Source: Cinnamomum chago (taxonomy: Eukaryota > Streptophyta > Magnoliopsida > Laurales > Lauraceae). From it: a stretch of DNA of 64,000 nucleotides. The position numbers and the translations under genes were made by a program. The stretch spans positions 96,727,501-96,791,500 of the forward strand of contig CP142452.1 of assembly GCA_038049695.1 (NCBI GenBank), read 5' to 3'. The notes under the pieces were generated by a model. That model made no database searches and was not told the origin of the DNA. It saw only the letters and a program-made list of their open reading frames with translations. Numbering within the stretch: the first letter of the stretch is position 1; the number at the start of each line of letters is the position of its first letter. This document shows, piece after piece, positions 12,801-25,214 of this stretch.

Positions 12801-15800
12801 AAGGTCCACTGAAGAATGGCACCACAGGGTGGTGAGTTCCTTTGTACAGTGGAGGTGCCCCAATATGGGCGGGTAGGGGAAACGGGTAGCCATTGCTCTG
12901 TAACATTGCAAAGTACTGAGCGTCATTGGTGGGCACATTTGCATAGTTGAAGCTTACAGTCGTGGCAGATGTCGATGCTGAGCTGGCAGCAGATCCTACA
13001 ATCGAATCAGCAGAACTTGAAGAGGAGGCAGCATTGACAGTGTTTGTGACAGATTCCACAGCTCTGGATTGAGTCACTGGTGCTGGCTGTTGCTGATTAA
13101 GAGGGTAAAGGAAAGCAGGGGCCTGCGAAGAGAAGAAAAAGATAATATAAATCATCCTTTCTGCAAATCAAGAAATAGAAAATTAAGGCCGAGTTTGTTT
13201 GCATTAAAATACATAGTAATTGCATAGATAGATTTCATACCATAAGTGGTTAAAAATGAAGATCATATGTGAATTTTTAAAAATGAATATCAAATAACCT
13301 TTTCTCTTATGGAAATAGAATAAAAAGAAGATGGAAAATAAATATACCAGCCATCACCCTAGTATTTCATTTCCTATCTTCCTTTGATTCTATTTCCCTG
13401 GAAAGAAAGATTATTATTTGATCCTCATTTTTTAATATTGACCTTTGATGTTAATTTTTAACTATTAATGGTACGAATCATATGCATTCAAATCCTATGT
13501 ATTTTAATACAAACAAACAATCCTATGTATTTTAATGCAAACAAACAGGCCCTAAGGTTTAAAACCGTTACCGGTATATTATTTGTAGAGGCTGGCTGGG
13601 GTGCCTGCTGTAGGATGAGTCGTTTCCTCTGATCAATGTCCGTGAATATTGCCGGCAAACTGTTATCCTTCATAGTGTGACCCACAATGGCACCAGGGCC
13701 CTTGTCCTGCATGAAGCTTAAATCCTTCCCAAAGGAACTTCCTTGCAATGGGTTGCCACTCGTTACTGATTCCGTGGGTGGGACAACAATGAGGTTTTCT
13801 GGCTTGGTTCCAAACAGTGATGCAGAACCAGCTGTACCAGGCCAGAATGGATTCGGCCGTGCAAATTGCCTGTGATAATTGATGTACTGTGCAATGTGGC
13901 AATGAGTAGCACACCGTTTTGGCTGGGGCTGCAAGAGGAAATTGGGCGGCTGCAAGATCAAGAACCCAGCCAGAATCTGCCTCTCAAAGATAATAATAAT
14001 GAAGAGAAATAAGTACCTGTACAATTGTCGAAGATCCATCCCTGGAAACAACTGCTGGTAGATGTGGTGGAATTGGACCCATATGCCTGCGGATGAGGAT
14101 GGAGTTACTTTAACGATATTTCATGACTCAATTAATTAGAAGGAAATTTTAGGCAGGTTACAAAAATCAAAAGTGATTCCCCACCCAAATGGAAGACGGC
14201 CCGACCAGCTCGCAACTGTCATCTGCAGGGGCAAAGAAGCAGCTTGCACTGAAACATAACAAAACAGATGAGACCCATCAGCTCTAACTTTTAATTCCAT
14301 CAACCAATGTACACGTTTGACATTAGGAGACAGAGCATCAAGTTAAATTACCAGGTTTCTCTGCCTTGGGTTCATTTATTGTCCCTTTTGTTGGCTGCTT
14401 TTTAACTTGCTTCTCCACGTCGAGTTTGAGCTCAGGAATCCTCTCATCAATCATCTGCTTCTCAGATTTCAGCTCTTTAGCAATTGTCCCTGTCTTCTCT
14501 GTCAAACCAACCTCTCCTTCCTCCACAATTGGCTCTTCCTTTTCTTCAGCCGCTTTCATGATCTCTTCCTTCGGCACCTGAAATTATCAAAATGAGTACA
14601 AAAGCAGATCACCCATACAGAGGCAAGTCAGTGTAGCAGATGAGTCACTCACCGGTTCAGCAACCAAAGCCAATGGTTTCTCCAAATCAGGCATCTCATC
14701 CCTTGATGGGGAAGATTTTCCTGAAGGGAGGGCCTGCAAAGAGTCGTAAATGGATTCTATTAGAACCGGATGACTCATCCAAATTACTATACAAGAATAT
14801 GCATCTATAGATCAAAGAAAGAATTAATACCATCAGATCGATCTTGAACTTCTCCTCCTGTGGGTAGTCAGCCGACCCGATAGAAGGTGCCTCCCTGCAA
14901 ATTTTGTTCCAGAACAAAAATATCAGAAATCCCAAATACACGACTGCATAGAGAAACGGAAAAAAAAAAAAAATCAAAGCAAATTGATGCTCACATTTTG
15001 GTGGTCTTTGTATCCTCCAGATCAGGATCTTCTGCCTTGGCACAAGGAGTTTCCTCTGCGGGTAAGACAGTCTTGTCCCTGGTTTCAATCCCAACCTGAC
15101 CACCCGGATCGTCAGACTCTGCAACTAATATGCTCTCTGTCTTAACAGAGTCCTGTGGCATCTCAGGAGGTAGCGAGCTTCCCAAATCCACCGAGACCGA
15201 CCCACAACCATTTTCAACAGCAGCAAACATGTGTGTGTCCGATTTAGGAGAGGAAATTCCAACTTTTGATGACTGGTCAGCCTCAATCTTAGCTGCATAA
15301 GAGGCATCAAGAGCAGTGAAACTTGAAGTTGCAGGGATCTCCTCTTCCGATTTGTGGGGTCGGGGCCTCTTTCTCATCGGAGCTGCAGATTGAAAAGGAA
15401 ACCAACACAAGACATCTTCATCAGATCCAGAAAAAAAAAATCAAATTCGCATTAAAATCCCAATTACTTTGAAGCACTCACCAATAGCCGACGGGATCGA
15501 GTTCTGCTGCAACACAGAGGACTGATCTATTGCCGTCTGCGAGATTGCAATTGAAGATGATTCTCCTGATTTTGCATCAATGCTAGATCCGATTGAATCC
15601 CTCGACTTGAACTTCTGCGAGGACCCGCTTTCCTGCTTTGAAGGACTCTGGACTTGCCTTGTCATTCCAAACAAGACCTCGGCTATCTCGATCTCGATCT
15701 CGATCTCGCTCTCCTGAATGGATGCACTATTCGAGACCTTCGGAGGCCTGTTCTTGGTTCTGATCAGCTTCTGCAACATCAAAGCCAAAGAGAAAAGTCC

Positions 15801-16666
15801 TCAAAATTCAAATTAACCAATATCGTCAAAAGTAACAACAAAGAAAATCAATCAAAAAACCAAACGACGAACCATCTTCTTTCGTGCTGAAGCATTAGAC
15901 GAGGGCGGCGCGACTGGAGCTTCCGGCACCGGGCCGACCGCACTTGGCCTTGCCGGCGACGTCGAAGCTTGGCGAGGAATCGGCTCTCTGCCGTTGCTTC
16001 CGCCACCTGAAATCCAACATTCATGTGACCTTTTCGCAGACACTGCGGAAACACAGTTGAAGAAAATCCGATCACGAAACCAAACAAAAACCATTTTCCA
16101 CTAAAATTGCAACTAGAAATCTTCTCTCTCTCGCTCTCCCTACCTGACCGAGCTTTTCTCGGAACAGTCATCTCCTCAGGAACTTTCCACGGCAAGATCG
16201 GTTTCACGGCTTTTGTCGAAAAGCTCTTCCTCTGGTGAAACTGAGCAGCATCTTCATACTCCTCCTCTTCTTCTTCATCGTCCGCGCTCTCTTCCGTGCT
16301 CTCCTCGCCTTCTTCCTCCCGATTGCTCTCATGCAGCAATCTCTCTCCTCCTCTCTGCCGTTTGCTCCTGCTCAACCTATCTCGATCTCGATCTCGTTCC
16401 TTCTTACTCCCTCGATCTCGAAGCCTCGTAGTCTCATGGAGCTCCGCAGCACAATCTTCCTCTGCACAGAAGAAAAAACGAAAACGTCAACACACCAAAA
16501 ACCATGACCTAGAAACTTCTTTTGAATCTAAGAGAAAAACAGATGTGTTAAAACTCAAACCAGGCGAATCTTTGAAGCCGCTGCTGCTTCTCTGCCTCCG
16601 TCTTGACAATCCGTTCGCAGTCGTTGTTGTTGTTCCTCCTCTTCTCGCTTCTCGATTTCTGTCCAT
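9831..16666 (-). CDS. TIC: TIME FOR COFFEE-like nuclear clock regulator, 13 exons
   Basis: Exons (minus strand, 5' to 3'): 16666-16561, 16461-16144, 16006-15873, 15770-15482, 15382-14995, 14894-14831, 14733-14653, 14577-14352, 14248-14185, 14086-14017, 13949-13572, 13122-10755, 9874-9831. All junctions are GT-AG and phases close to 1509 codons plus TGA. TIC family marks: start MDRNREARRG; LRDRGSKKERDRDRDRLSRS and an acidic run (exon 2); EIEIEIAEVLFGM (exon 4); KRCATHCHIAQY then NPFWPGTAGSASLFG (exon 11); a Gln/Ser-rich region (exon 12); C-terminus NDNLHPPWQPERG. Arabidopsis TIC is about 1550 residues, so this copy looks complete. There, TIC is a nuclear protein needed for circadian clock function and linked to jasmonate (MYC2) and metabolic signalling. 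The protein has no known catalytic domain. A paralogue of the TIC-like type cannot be excluded. Confidence 0.9.
13187..13552. mobile_element. PIF/Harbinger (Tourist)-like MITE within a TIC intron
   Basis: Inverted ends pair gtttgtttgcattaaaat, near the left end, with attttaatgcaaacaaac at the right, and TAA flanks both sides (13184-13186 and 13553-13555). The right end carries a second, partial copy of the terminal sequence (about 13490-13520). A 3-bp TAA duplication and GGGCCTGTTTG-type end fit PIF/Harbinger MITEs. It fills 366 of the 449 bases of the intron between exons 11 and 12 (13123-13571). Confidence 0.75.
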
Positions 16667-16671
16667 TTCCT

Positions 16672-16726
16672 TCAGTTTTCTTTCATGAAACCAGATCTGT
16701 TGCTACATAAGGTGTGATCTGCTCAT
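16672..16726 (-). promoter_or_regulatory. Two short upstream ORFs in the TIC-like leader
   Basis: Upstream of the main ATG (16666) the minus strand reads ATG at 16726 (MSRSHLM then TAG, ending 16703) and ATG at 16686 (MKEN then TGA, ending 16672, five bases before the main start). The first uORF ends with an internal ATG directly followed by TAG. If the transcript starts farther upstream, both would be met before the main start codon. Translational effect is inferred only. Confidence 0.5.
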
Positions 16727-17400
16727 TCCCGACGGGATTTTCAGCCAAATTCAGCCGATTTCAAGAAGAAGAACGGCAAAAAAAGATCCAGATTCGAAGC
16801 CTTCTCTAGAGAATATAGGGTTTGCGGTGCCAAGATGCGTCGAAATCGACGGAAAGCTTCGATGTTCTTCTTCGCTCTTCTTTCTCCCTTTCTTCTTTCT
16901 TCTGCTGCTGCTTCTGCTTCGCTCTGGTTCTTTTTCTTTGGTCTCTTTTCTTATCTAACAATCAGCTTTTCGTTCTCTCACTCTCCACAAAAGAGGGGTA
17001 GATATTCATTTCAATTACTGCTTATGGGGTGCGATTCAAATCGTCCGATTAGATCGAGATCTACGGTCGATATTGCACGGTGCCGACGTGGCAGAAATGC
17101 TGGACATCTACCTGTACTTCCTTTGCCACCCAATATCTTCCGCCCTTTTATGACTATCAATGAGAGAACACGAGAGTGCGGTTCCATCAGAGATGGGCCC
17201 CACCAGCGTCCTTGCGGGGCCCACCTACTGCTGGCTAGCTTTCATGCCCACTGCCCACTGCCCTGGATGGTACCGTACCATATACTCTCCCAACAGCAGC
17301 CACGTTTGCAATGCTCACACGTCACCATGCCACGTGGAATCTCCCGAACAAGCCTTGGACGACGACACTCATAACCAAACCAATATAAAAAGAAGGTATT
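16727..17400 (-). promoter_or_regulatory. Probable TIC-like 5' leader and promoter region with G-box
   Basis: This region lies directly upstream of the TIC-like start codon. It contains a perfect G-box CACGTG at 17331-17336 (palindromic, so strand-neutral) and further ACGT cores at about 17081, 17301 and 17316. The first 250 bases are rich in aag/ttc runs typical of a plant leader. G-boxes bind bHLH and bZIP factors, including light and clock regulators in plants; actual use here is inferred. No TATA box could be assigned with confidence. Confidence 0.4.
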
Positions 17401-18154
17401 CCTTATATTTTATTCAAAGTATCAATATCACAGTGAGAGAGAGGAAGCCGGAATATAGACGAGACTTCTTATCCCACACATGAATTGTATGAATAGTCTA
17501 TCTATTTATTAGACTTGTTTTCGTTTAGATGCTACTTTTATATTATTTTAAAGCGCACTATAACATAGGAAACCAATATATGATCTCGTGATCTCGTCCG
17601 GTGGGGTCCACAGGGATGATGGCATTGGGAAATAATCCTGTTTAGGTAGGGACGTGATTTTGTACGTTGGATTGGATTGGTGGGTCCAACAAAGATGGAT
17701 CATATATATCTAGATCACATATATATATATAGGTATATATGAGATGCTCTACTTAGAGTTCCTCTCATTTTATTATAAAAAATATGGTGGAGGCAAAAAA
17801 TATCTCTGATACAAGAGTCTCATAAATTAAAATGCGGTACTAGCTAGATAAGTTACCGCATTTTGGCCTTTCCGGTGTCATTTTGTGCATTCATTTTACT
17901 TCATCAACTACCGCATTTTTTCCGAGGGGAGTAAGGAATCGTAGTAACAATGGCAACTTAAAATAATGTTTAAAACTACTATTTTTGGCATTATTATGAG
18001 TTTTTTAAGGCTAAATGTGGGCTCGTGATTACCCGCCCACAACCAAAATCAGCCAACTCTCATATGGACTCATTTGGGCCTATTTAATAATTGAGTAGAC
18101 TTCCAAATCTAATCTTGTGAATGCCCGAATTAGTATGTATATATATTGATATCA
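17401..18154. other. Intergenic, nothing recognised
   Basis: AT-rich sequence with a short TA run near 17700-17735. No exon, RNA gene or clear transposon end is visible. Confidence 0.35.
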
Positions 18155-18162
18155 AATGTAAC

Positions 18163-18642
18163 CAGTGGCGGAACTGTGTAGAGGCCCGGGGGGCCTGGAC
18201 CCCCCCCCCTGCCTTTGAAAAAGTTTTTTTTTTTTTTTTTTTTTTTTGAAAAAGTCTTTTAAAACACCAAAATGGCCCCCCCTCCCAAGGTTTTTGGATT
18301 TTTTTTCTAAGTTAAACCCCACCTCACCCCGGCCCCCACTCCCAATCCTTTTAACTTTCGAAAACCTCTCCAGACTCCAATCTTAAGCCCTAACCCTCTT
18401 CAGCTCTTCCTTCTTTATTTTGTTCGTCTCCTCTTTTTTTCCATTAATCTCTCATCTTCAGTGGTTAAAATTTTACACGCCGTCTTCTCTATGTCCAACA
18501 TTTTCAAGGAACAAAATCATGGTTGAACTTATAACTATGTCAAAAAGGAAACTTTAAAATATGATAGTTATAATAATTGGTGAAATAAAATTTTATTCAA
18601 GTTTTGGCCCCCCCCCAAGATAAAATCCTGGCTCCGCCCCTG
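18163..18642. mobile_element. hAT-like non-autonomous element with perfect 8-bp target duplication
   Basis: A 480-bp element starts cagtggcggaactg and ends ctggctccgcccctg, inverted CAGKGGCGGA-type termini. It is flanked by identical aatgtaac at 18155-18162 and 18643-18650. The interior has long C and T runs and no reading frame for a transposase. Same family as the copies at 2292, 20079 and 24452. Confidence 0.85.
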
Positions 18643-19494
18643 AATGTAACCACATGCATTATTTTTATATGGGTCGTTTATATATATTATACTACTCAAT
18701 TAATAGAATTCATTAAGCTGATGTTAGATGGGGCTTTTGGTTTTGACTCTTATCTTTGTACAAAAATACACATTCAACCGGCTTCATATTGATGAGATAA
18801 GACAATGATGATGATACAGACGGCGATTATAGAGTATGGATAATTTATTTGAATCAAGTTCATAGGATTTAAATCTAGATAAAGCGTGAGTTCAAGCCAT
18901 TTAAAGCTTTAATTACTTTAAATGGGGACAATTCCATTTTTACTGGAAATGAATGATTATGATACTGTTAATGGACTTTCCAATCTTCGAAATTAGTTTT
19001 AGTACACTCCAATCCATCGTCACCATGAAAGAAGCAAAAAGGTAAACTTGGATTTGCCTACAAAATTCGAATCCATTTCTAGTTGGAGGAATCAGACCGT
19101 CTATGATCCACCTAAACCTTCTCATTTACCCTTAATTGGCACTTCCAAATCGAGCATGATGAACCAATCCTAAAAGAAAAAAAGAATCCACTGTTTGGCA
19201 TATTAAAAACCAAGGAAAGGGCATTTAGAATCATATGTTAGCTCAAGTGGTACATGTTTTTTCTCCTCTTTAGTAAATCTAGGGGTGCATTTTCAACAAG
19301 TAAACCTAAATAGAGTACTCTTAATCCGTGGAAATCAATAGAAAAGAAAAGGTTAGCTTCTTTGAAGTATAATAATAATTGTGCTCGAGCGTGAAGACAT
19401 TTCTTTAATGTTTAGAGTTTGATTTCTTCATTAATAATAGATAGGAGAAAGGTGAGGACAATGGAAAGTTAATCCTCCAGTCTTTATTACGTTT

Positions 19495-19712
19495 TAAAAA
19501 AAAAAAGTGGGGGTTATTCAAATCTTAGATTCAAACCACAACATCCAAGCATAGCTTTTTTCAATGAAAGAGGGTATGGACTGCATATCTAACTTTCTCT
19601 GGAATCATTTAGGTGGAGAGCACTCGCCTTTGCCAGGTGTGCAAAACTTGTGGGCTCTGTGGGGGTGAGCTCATCCTTGAGTTGCCCCTCTTGGGTTGTG
19701 GGGATTTTTCAT
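19495..19712 (+). repeat. Dispersed repeat, copy 1
   Basis: Starting at gtgggggttattcaaatct and running to gtggggatttttcataaa, this closely matches 60255-60452 in the same orientation, 41 kb away. Copy 2 lacks about 25 internal bases. It is probably a piece of a transposon; no coding capacity is seen. Confidence 0.7.
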
Positions 19713-19836
19713 AAATTCTCAAACTGGGTTTAATCCGAGTCTCACTGAATTGACACAGTTAATAAGTTGCCAAGTGGCTGGGCACATGGTCATTTCAAAG
19801 ACCAGTATTTAAGTAATCCGTGAAAGATTACTTCGA

Positions 19837-19950
19837 GGGGTAGCCATGTTGGCTTAGGATCACGGTTTGTACCCAGAGGATAAGGATTCGAAATTGCACT
19901 ACCACACGGGAGTTACAGGGCATTTAGGACACACTTCGTTATCAAAAGAA
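19837..19950 (+). mobile_element. Possible tRNA-derived SINE, copy 1
   Basis: A segment with ttggcttaggatcacggttt followed by aaggattcgaaattgcac resembles the A and B boxes of a tRNA-type Pol III promoter. The same order occurs on the minus strand at about 26890-27075 (gacctaagaccacggtttg, ggattgaaactgcactacc). No tail or target duplication was pinned down. Confidence 0.4.
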
Positions 19951-20078
19951 AAAGGTGACCCTTGAAAGGTCACAAGCCCATTGAAATAAAGAGACACAAC
20001 CAATCTGATATTGAAGGATCATCAACCTTTAAAATGAAGGCCACACCTGATTCGATTTGATAAAGGGTCACCTAAGAC

Positions 20079-21127
20079 CAGTGGTGGACCTAGGATTTTC
20101 ATTTGGATGTGGCTAAAATTTTGATAGACTTAACATTAAAAAAAAAATTGCTAGACTTTACCAGACTTTTTTACATTACCAAATTGTACCTATATGTTTT
20201 TCTTTAGAAAATGTCAAACTCGTGGAACTCAATTAGATGCATGAATTTATTGAAGATTGGGCAATGAAGAGGTTAATATGAAAATTAAAAGTACCCAAAA
20301 GCTTTAGATGGATAAAAAAAATAATTCTAACCTTGATTTTAGATACTCAAACTCACATTATCATGTTTCACTAAATTTATATGTCAAAATCAATGCCCAA
20401 TGGAATTCAAGGTGAGTAGGTATATGAGAAAAATTAAATACAAAAACATTTTGAGGACACCCATCATTTCCATTTCTTTCACTTTCTCAAAGCCTCTAAC
20501 ATTTGGATAATGGGAAAGAGATTAAGTCTTTGAATCATGTGGGGGTAAGAAGACACGATAACGGGAATTAATTTGGTCGTCTTTGGATTTTTATAAATAC
20601 GCTCAAATTTGGTGGTTTAGAGCTTATGACTTGGATTAAGATTTAGGGATTCAGGGTTTGGAAATAGAAATTGGAGATTAACCGTTCAAATTTAAATATA
20701 GAGTAGTTATGAATGATTATTCTAAATATGTTTGACAGATGAAGATGTGATAGTCTACACAGTACATAGAGATTGGTAATAAGGAACTCGATTTACAATC
20801 GGCGCGCAAAGGTTTCGAAAGAAGAGGTCGAAGAAGAGGGAGTGATGTTTTGCCGCAACGTTTTCTTTTCTTCTTTTTTTACTAACAAAGTTTTACATAT
20901 GTGGGGCTATCTTAAAATGTATGTGGAGCGATAAGTTTGACATGTGAGGCATGCTCTAAGACCCCATTTAAATCTATGAGGACTTCAATTCCGACCTGGG
21001 TCGATTGCACCAAATCGCGCTCCAAATCTCTCCAATGGCCCTGCTCAAGATCCCAACTCTATTATGATTTGTTTACCCAAAAAAAAAAAAAAAAGCCCCA
21101 GGTCACAACCGCATAGGTCTGCCCTTG
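20079..21127. mobile_element. hAT-like element, 1.05 kb, near-perfect target duplication
   Basis: The left end cagtggtggaccta and right end taggtctgcccttg are imperfect inverted repeats. Flanks are cctaagac (20071-20078) and cctaggac (21128-21135), 7 of 8 identical. The interior encodes nothing convincing, so it is a non-autonomous and older copy of the CAG-GGCGGA hAT-like family. Confidence 0.7.
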
Positions 21128-21135
21128 CCTAGGAC

Positions 21136-24100
21136 TCTATATAACCAAGTTCATAATTAGAGAGGCACTTTATACTCTCTCACATATGCCTTTACAAAAA
21201 AAAAATCACTTTTTTCCTTTTTTTTTTTGTAGAAGTATTTCTCTCCCTCATCTTCTTACATTTTTTTCGCACATTTTTTTTCGTAAAAGCTAAAGAGGTT
21301 CTGCACTAAGGGTTAATCGATTGCTAGGTACATAAATGGTTAATTTTAGGCCACTAATTGCAAAACAACATCATCATCTTTAACTAAGATTTATTGTAAC
21401 TTGGAGATGACTCACCTATTAATAGAAATAGGACTTCTAATTACTTAGTAAGAAGAGAAGTTGGGTAAGGGCTATAAATAGGGAACAAACCCTTTGGACG
21501 TCCAACATAGACGCCCAGCTCCCTTTTGTGCAATAGTTGCACACATCTTTCTCCTATCTTTATCTTCTAGTTCCTTGGAGTTTCTAGTTGGGTTTTCTCT
21601 TCGAGTTTCCACCAATCTTCTTGAGAAAAGAGATCTGATACGGGTCATAGCGTGTTAAGCTAAGAGGTCTTAGAAATCCTACGTTGATTAAAAGAAAGAG
21701 TTTATTCATCAAGTTAGTCTTCTTCTCCATTAAAGCACTATCGGGCTCCAAATGTATAATCTACTTCTTTATTTGTTGTGGATTGTTTTTTGATGCATTG
21801 TATTGCTGATTTCTATCTTTTAGATAAGTTTTATTGATGTACATGATTGATGAGACGGAGGGATTGCATTCTAGATGTGGTTTATGACTTTATGGGTACT
21901 TGATCTCTGGGTCAACTGATTTAAAAGTTTTGAAAACATATCCATGAGGCCCACTTACTTTCAACAATTAAACCATTGTCGATGAAATGGGGGAAAAAAA
22001 AAAAAAAAAAAAAAAACCAACTTTGAGATTTTATTGTTCTTTTTTTTTAATGAAATCAGTATTCACCATTTTGCATAAATTGGGATTCAATGATTGCAAA
22101 ATCACAATGTCTCGCAAACAAGCTGTGCAACTCAAATGTCGGGCAAAGAGCATGAGAAAAGTGCCGATTTTTCCAACATCTTTTGTGCAGGGTGGTTGGT
22201 GCAAATTACTTTCATGGTTAAAAGACGGTAAAACGGTTCTTTTTTTACCTTCACTTTGGATGATTTGTCTAGAAAGTTAGATTTCATACTTCCACAAAAG
22301 CTTCTACAGCTCCTACACAAACACGCATCTTTAAAAATTTATTCGTGAAATAAAAAGATTCAGTCCTCTGCAAATTTTCATTTTCACATGAATAATATTT
22401 CATATTTCAATTTTCAACCCCTTGGATAGATGATTGAAATCATTTCAATTGAGAAAAATTAGTGAAGACTTTTCCTTTTTTGAGAATGAAAAAACATGTG
22501 GCACCAGTCACCAGTGACTAAACAATGACTGCTGAGCTACACCGAAACCAATATAATTTTCTCACTCCATACATGCACCTCAAAAGATAGAAAATGAAGT
22601 ATACCCACATAGAAAATCAAAACATCTTTTTATACTGAAAATGAGAAACGTGCTCAAGTAAAAGAGCAATGCTGGGGGATCGTTGGAACAGATATGGGTT
22701 TGCGCGAGCGACTCATTCATAAAAGTCCAGAAATGTTGGGTATGGTCAGAAGCGGGACAGCCAAACCATAGGTGTATAGCAACTTCCTTTTCCCTGTCAC
22801 ACCTGTTTTCTTATCCCTGAACCCCTCCTCCTTTCCAGTTTCCACAGTACAATCATGAAGACCGACTGCCACATGCAACTCTCATTCCACGTCAACATAT
22901 TCATGCGGCCACACCTCGCTCGCACTGGCAGCCGGAAGATTCTCACCTGTGCAGTCATGGAGCCATACATTGCTGTATAATATGATAGATGGAAGGGTCC
23001 CTCTAAGATCATTCAGAAAATCAGCCCCATCATGTTTTTTTAATTAACCCTTATTTTAACAAACTTGAAATTTAGTGATGTTTATTATATAGTTTTTGGG
23101 ATTCAATTCAACGATGAATAAAGATTTATAAAATGAGCAAGAAGCTATGCAAATTAGAGATGAAAATTGGCCCCATAGATCATATCATTCATAGAAGAAA
23201 AACAAAAAACTCCCCAACCATGTCTCCATGGCACCTATTAACAAATATAAAGCAGAGAGTTTTTGGATATACAGTACTTTAATATAAATGGTTTAAAGAA
23301 TATGAACTACTCTTTATCTTTCTTGTGGAATATGAATACATACTTTATTTATTGAATTGTTTAATGGTCCAGGACTATGATATGTTTGTTTAATTTAAAG
23401 TTATTGCATGAGATGCTATTATTTTAATGCAAGCAGTAAAACATGTATTGTTCTTTATTGACTTTACACTGCTTTTATTGTTTCTTATCAAAAGTATGTC
23501 TCTTCGGCTTTCCAACCCTTAAATTTTAAGTTTGATCTAATGGCCCGGAATGGAGCCCCAGAAAAGGAATCCTTATTTCCCTCCTTCCTTGCACGTACCC
23601 AATACCAAAAACCATATAAAATTCACTCACTTTTTCTATACTATATTGCTTTCATCCCTATAGTATAATATTATTTTGACCTTAGCATATAGAGCAAATT
23701 TTTTTTTTTTTTCTTTAAGGTTTTGGCTCTCATTAGTTTAATGGAAGGGTTGCTAGTGGCCCACTAGAAGTTCATTCCCCACACCCATTTATTGTGTATT
23801 CAAATCACCTGATCCAAGCTTTTGACATGGACAAAAGCAGGGATCTATATCAACCTTTATTTGGGAATTGGGTGGGATGATGAGCACTTGCCGTGTTAAG
23901 AGTTTTCGGGAAGGTGCGATCTGATGTTGTCTCATCTGCAAACTTTTATTCTATTAGAGCAGAGGAACGAGCCAGCTGGTTTGAAATTAAAAAAAAATGA
24001 AACTTGCCCAACCATTGATGGGTGGGGGCATGACCAGGAGTCTCCATTTTCGACTGTGTTCTTGCTGCGGTCCATTCATTCGATAGGTGCAGCCACTGGA

Positions 24101-24443
24101 AGCGGTGAAATTCATATGCTGCTGTAAGGAGCGCGTGCACATGAGAAGATTTTGGATTTCGAAGGTACAATAAGTCCATAATAAGGTTGTTCAGACCTGG
24201 TTTCCAGATTTTACTCTGATGAAGTAAAAGACGGTGTTTGGAGTGTCCTCAAAATTTACTTTAATAATGTATAAAATTGTGTCAACTGCATGCAAGTTCA
24301 TGGTTAAATGAGTTTGTTGAAAGATTATTGAAGAGGAGAGTGAAGGTTAGGAAGATTGTATGATTTTATACTGAATTAAGCTACCACTTATTTCAAAATT
24401 AATTGGTGATAAAAAAACGGCATAACAATGATTTTTGGTGAGG
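21136..24443. other. Intergenic stretch, nothing recognised
   Basis: AT-rich DNA with T and A runs (around 21070, 21215, 21990-22015, 23700). Open frames here (for example 21987-22280 and 22797-23012) have no splice context and no family resemblance. Confidence 0.35.
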
Positions 24444-24451
24444 GCGGGAGC

Positions 24452-25206
24452 CAGTGGCGGACCCACAAATTTCATTTGAGTGGGGCGAACAATGGTCAGT
24501 TCAAAAAGTCAAAATCAACCGCAACTACCCATAATCTCTCTCTTACCAAAAAAAAAAAAAAACCATAATCTCCAATTATTTCATGCTTTAAATACATGAT
24601 TCTTTATTTTTCTAAGAAATTAAATATAGAGGAATTCACATCCTACTACCAACACTCAATTCCTATACAAACTTTTTAACTACAACATCTAATTCCTCAA
24701 GAAACACGAAATTAGTGATTTTTTTTTCAAATTAGCAACCATACTACAACAATATTAAAGAAACTCTAGAGAATTCCAAAGAAGTATTAATCATTATCAT
24801 ACAAAATTAAGCTCCTAGGAGTTTCGATATCCAATGAATCTAAATGAAACTACCTTTATTTATAAATGAAAAGTGTCACTATAAGCATAAACATCATGTT
24901 GCGATTCAAGAGAAAAAGATCAATTATAAATCAAACTCCATTAACACAAACATCATATTAGCAAAAATTAGAAGAAGAAGAAAATGGTAGCATTTGCTGG
25001 ACAAAACAATGATAAGATTACAAACTTCATGGGTTATTGGAGAGGGTTTTTGGAGACCTGTCTTTTTTTGTAAGGGTATTTTGGATTTAGGGTGGGGCGA
25101 CCACCAACATCTTTATTAGAATGTGTTATGGGTGATCTTCTGGCACATGCTACATTGGGGACATTTTGGATTTGACCTGGGGCAGTATAACTTGGGTCCG
25201 CCACTG
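24452..25206. mobile_element. hAT-like non-autonomous element with perfect TIR and 8-bp target duplication
   Basis: A 755-bp element has 14-bp perfect inverted termini, cagtggcggaccca and tgggtccgccactg. It is flanked by identical gcgggagc at 24444-24451 and 25207-25214. No transposase frame is present. It is the best-preserved of this family in the window and probably the youngest. Confidence 0.9.
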
Positions 25207-25214
25207 GCGGGAGC

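Larger units (their letters stand above)
18651..20078. other. Intergenic with dispersed repeat and SINE-like copy
   Basis: No gene is supported. The stretch holds a dispersed repeat (19495-19712, partner at 60255-60452) and a possible tRNA-derived SINE (19837-19950), listed separately. The rest is AT-rich and unrecognised. Confidence 0.35.
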
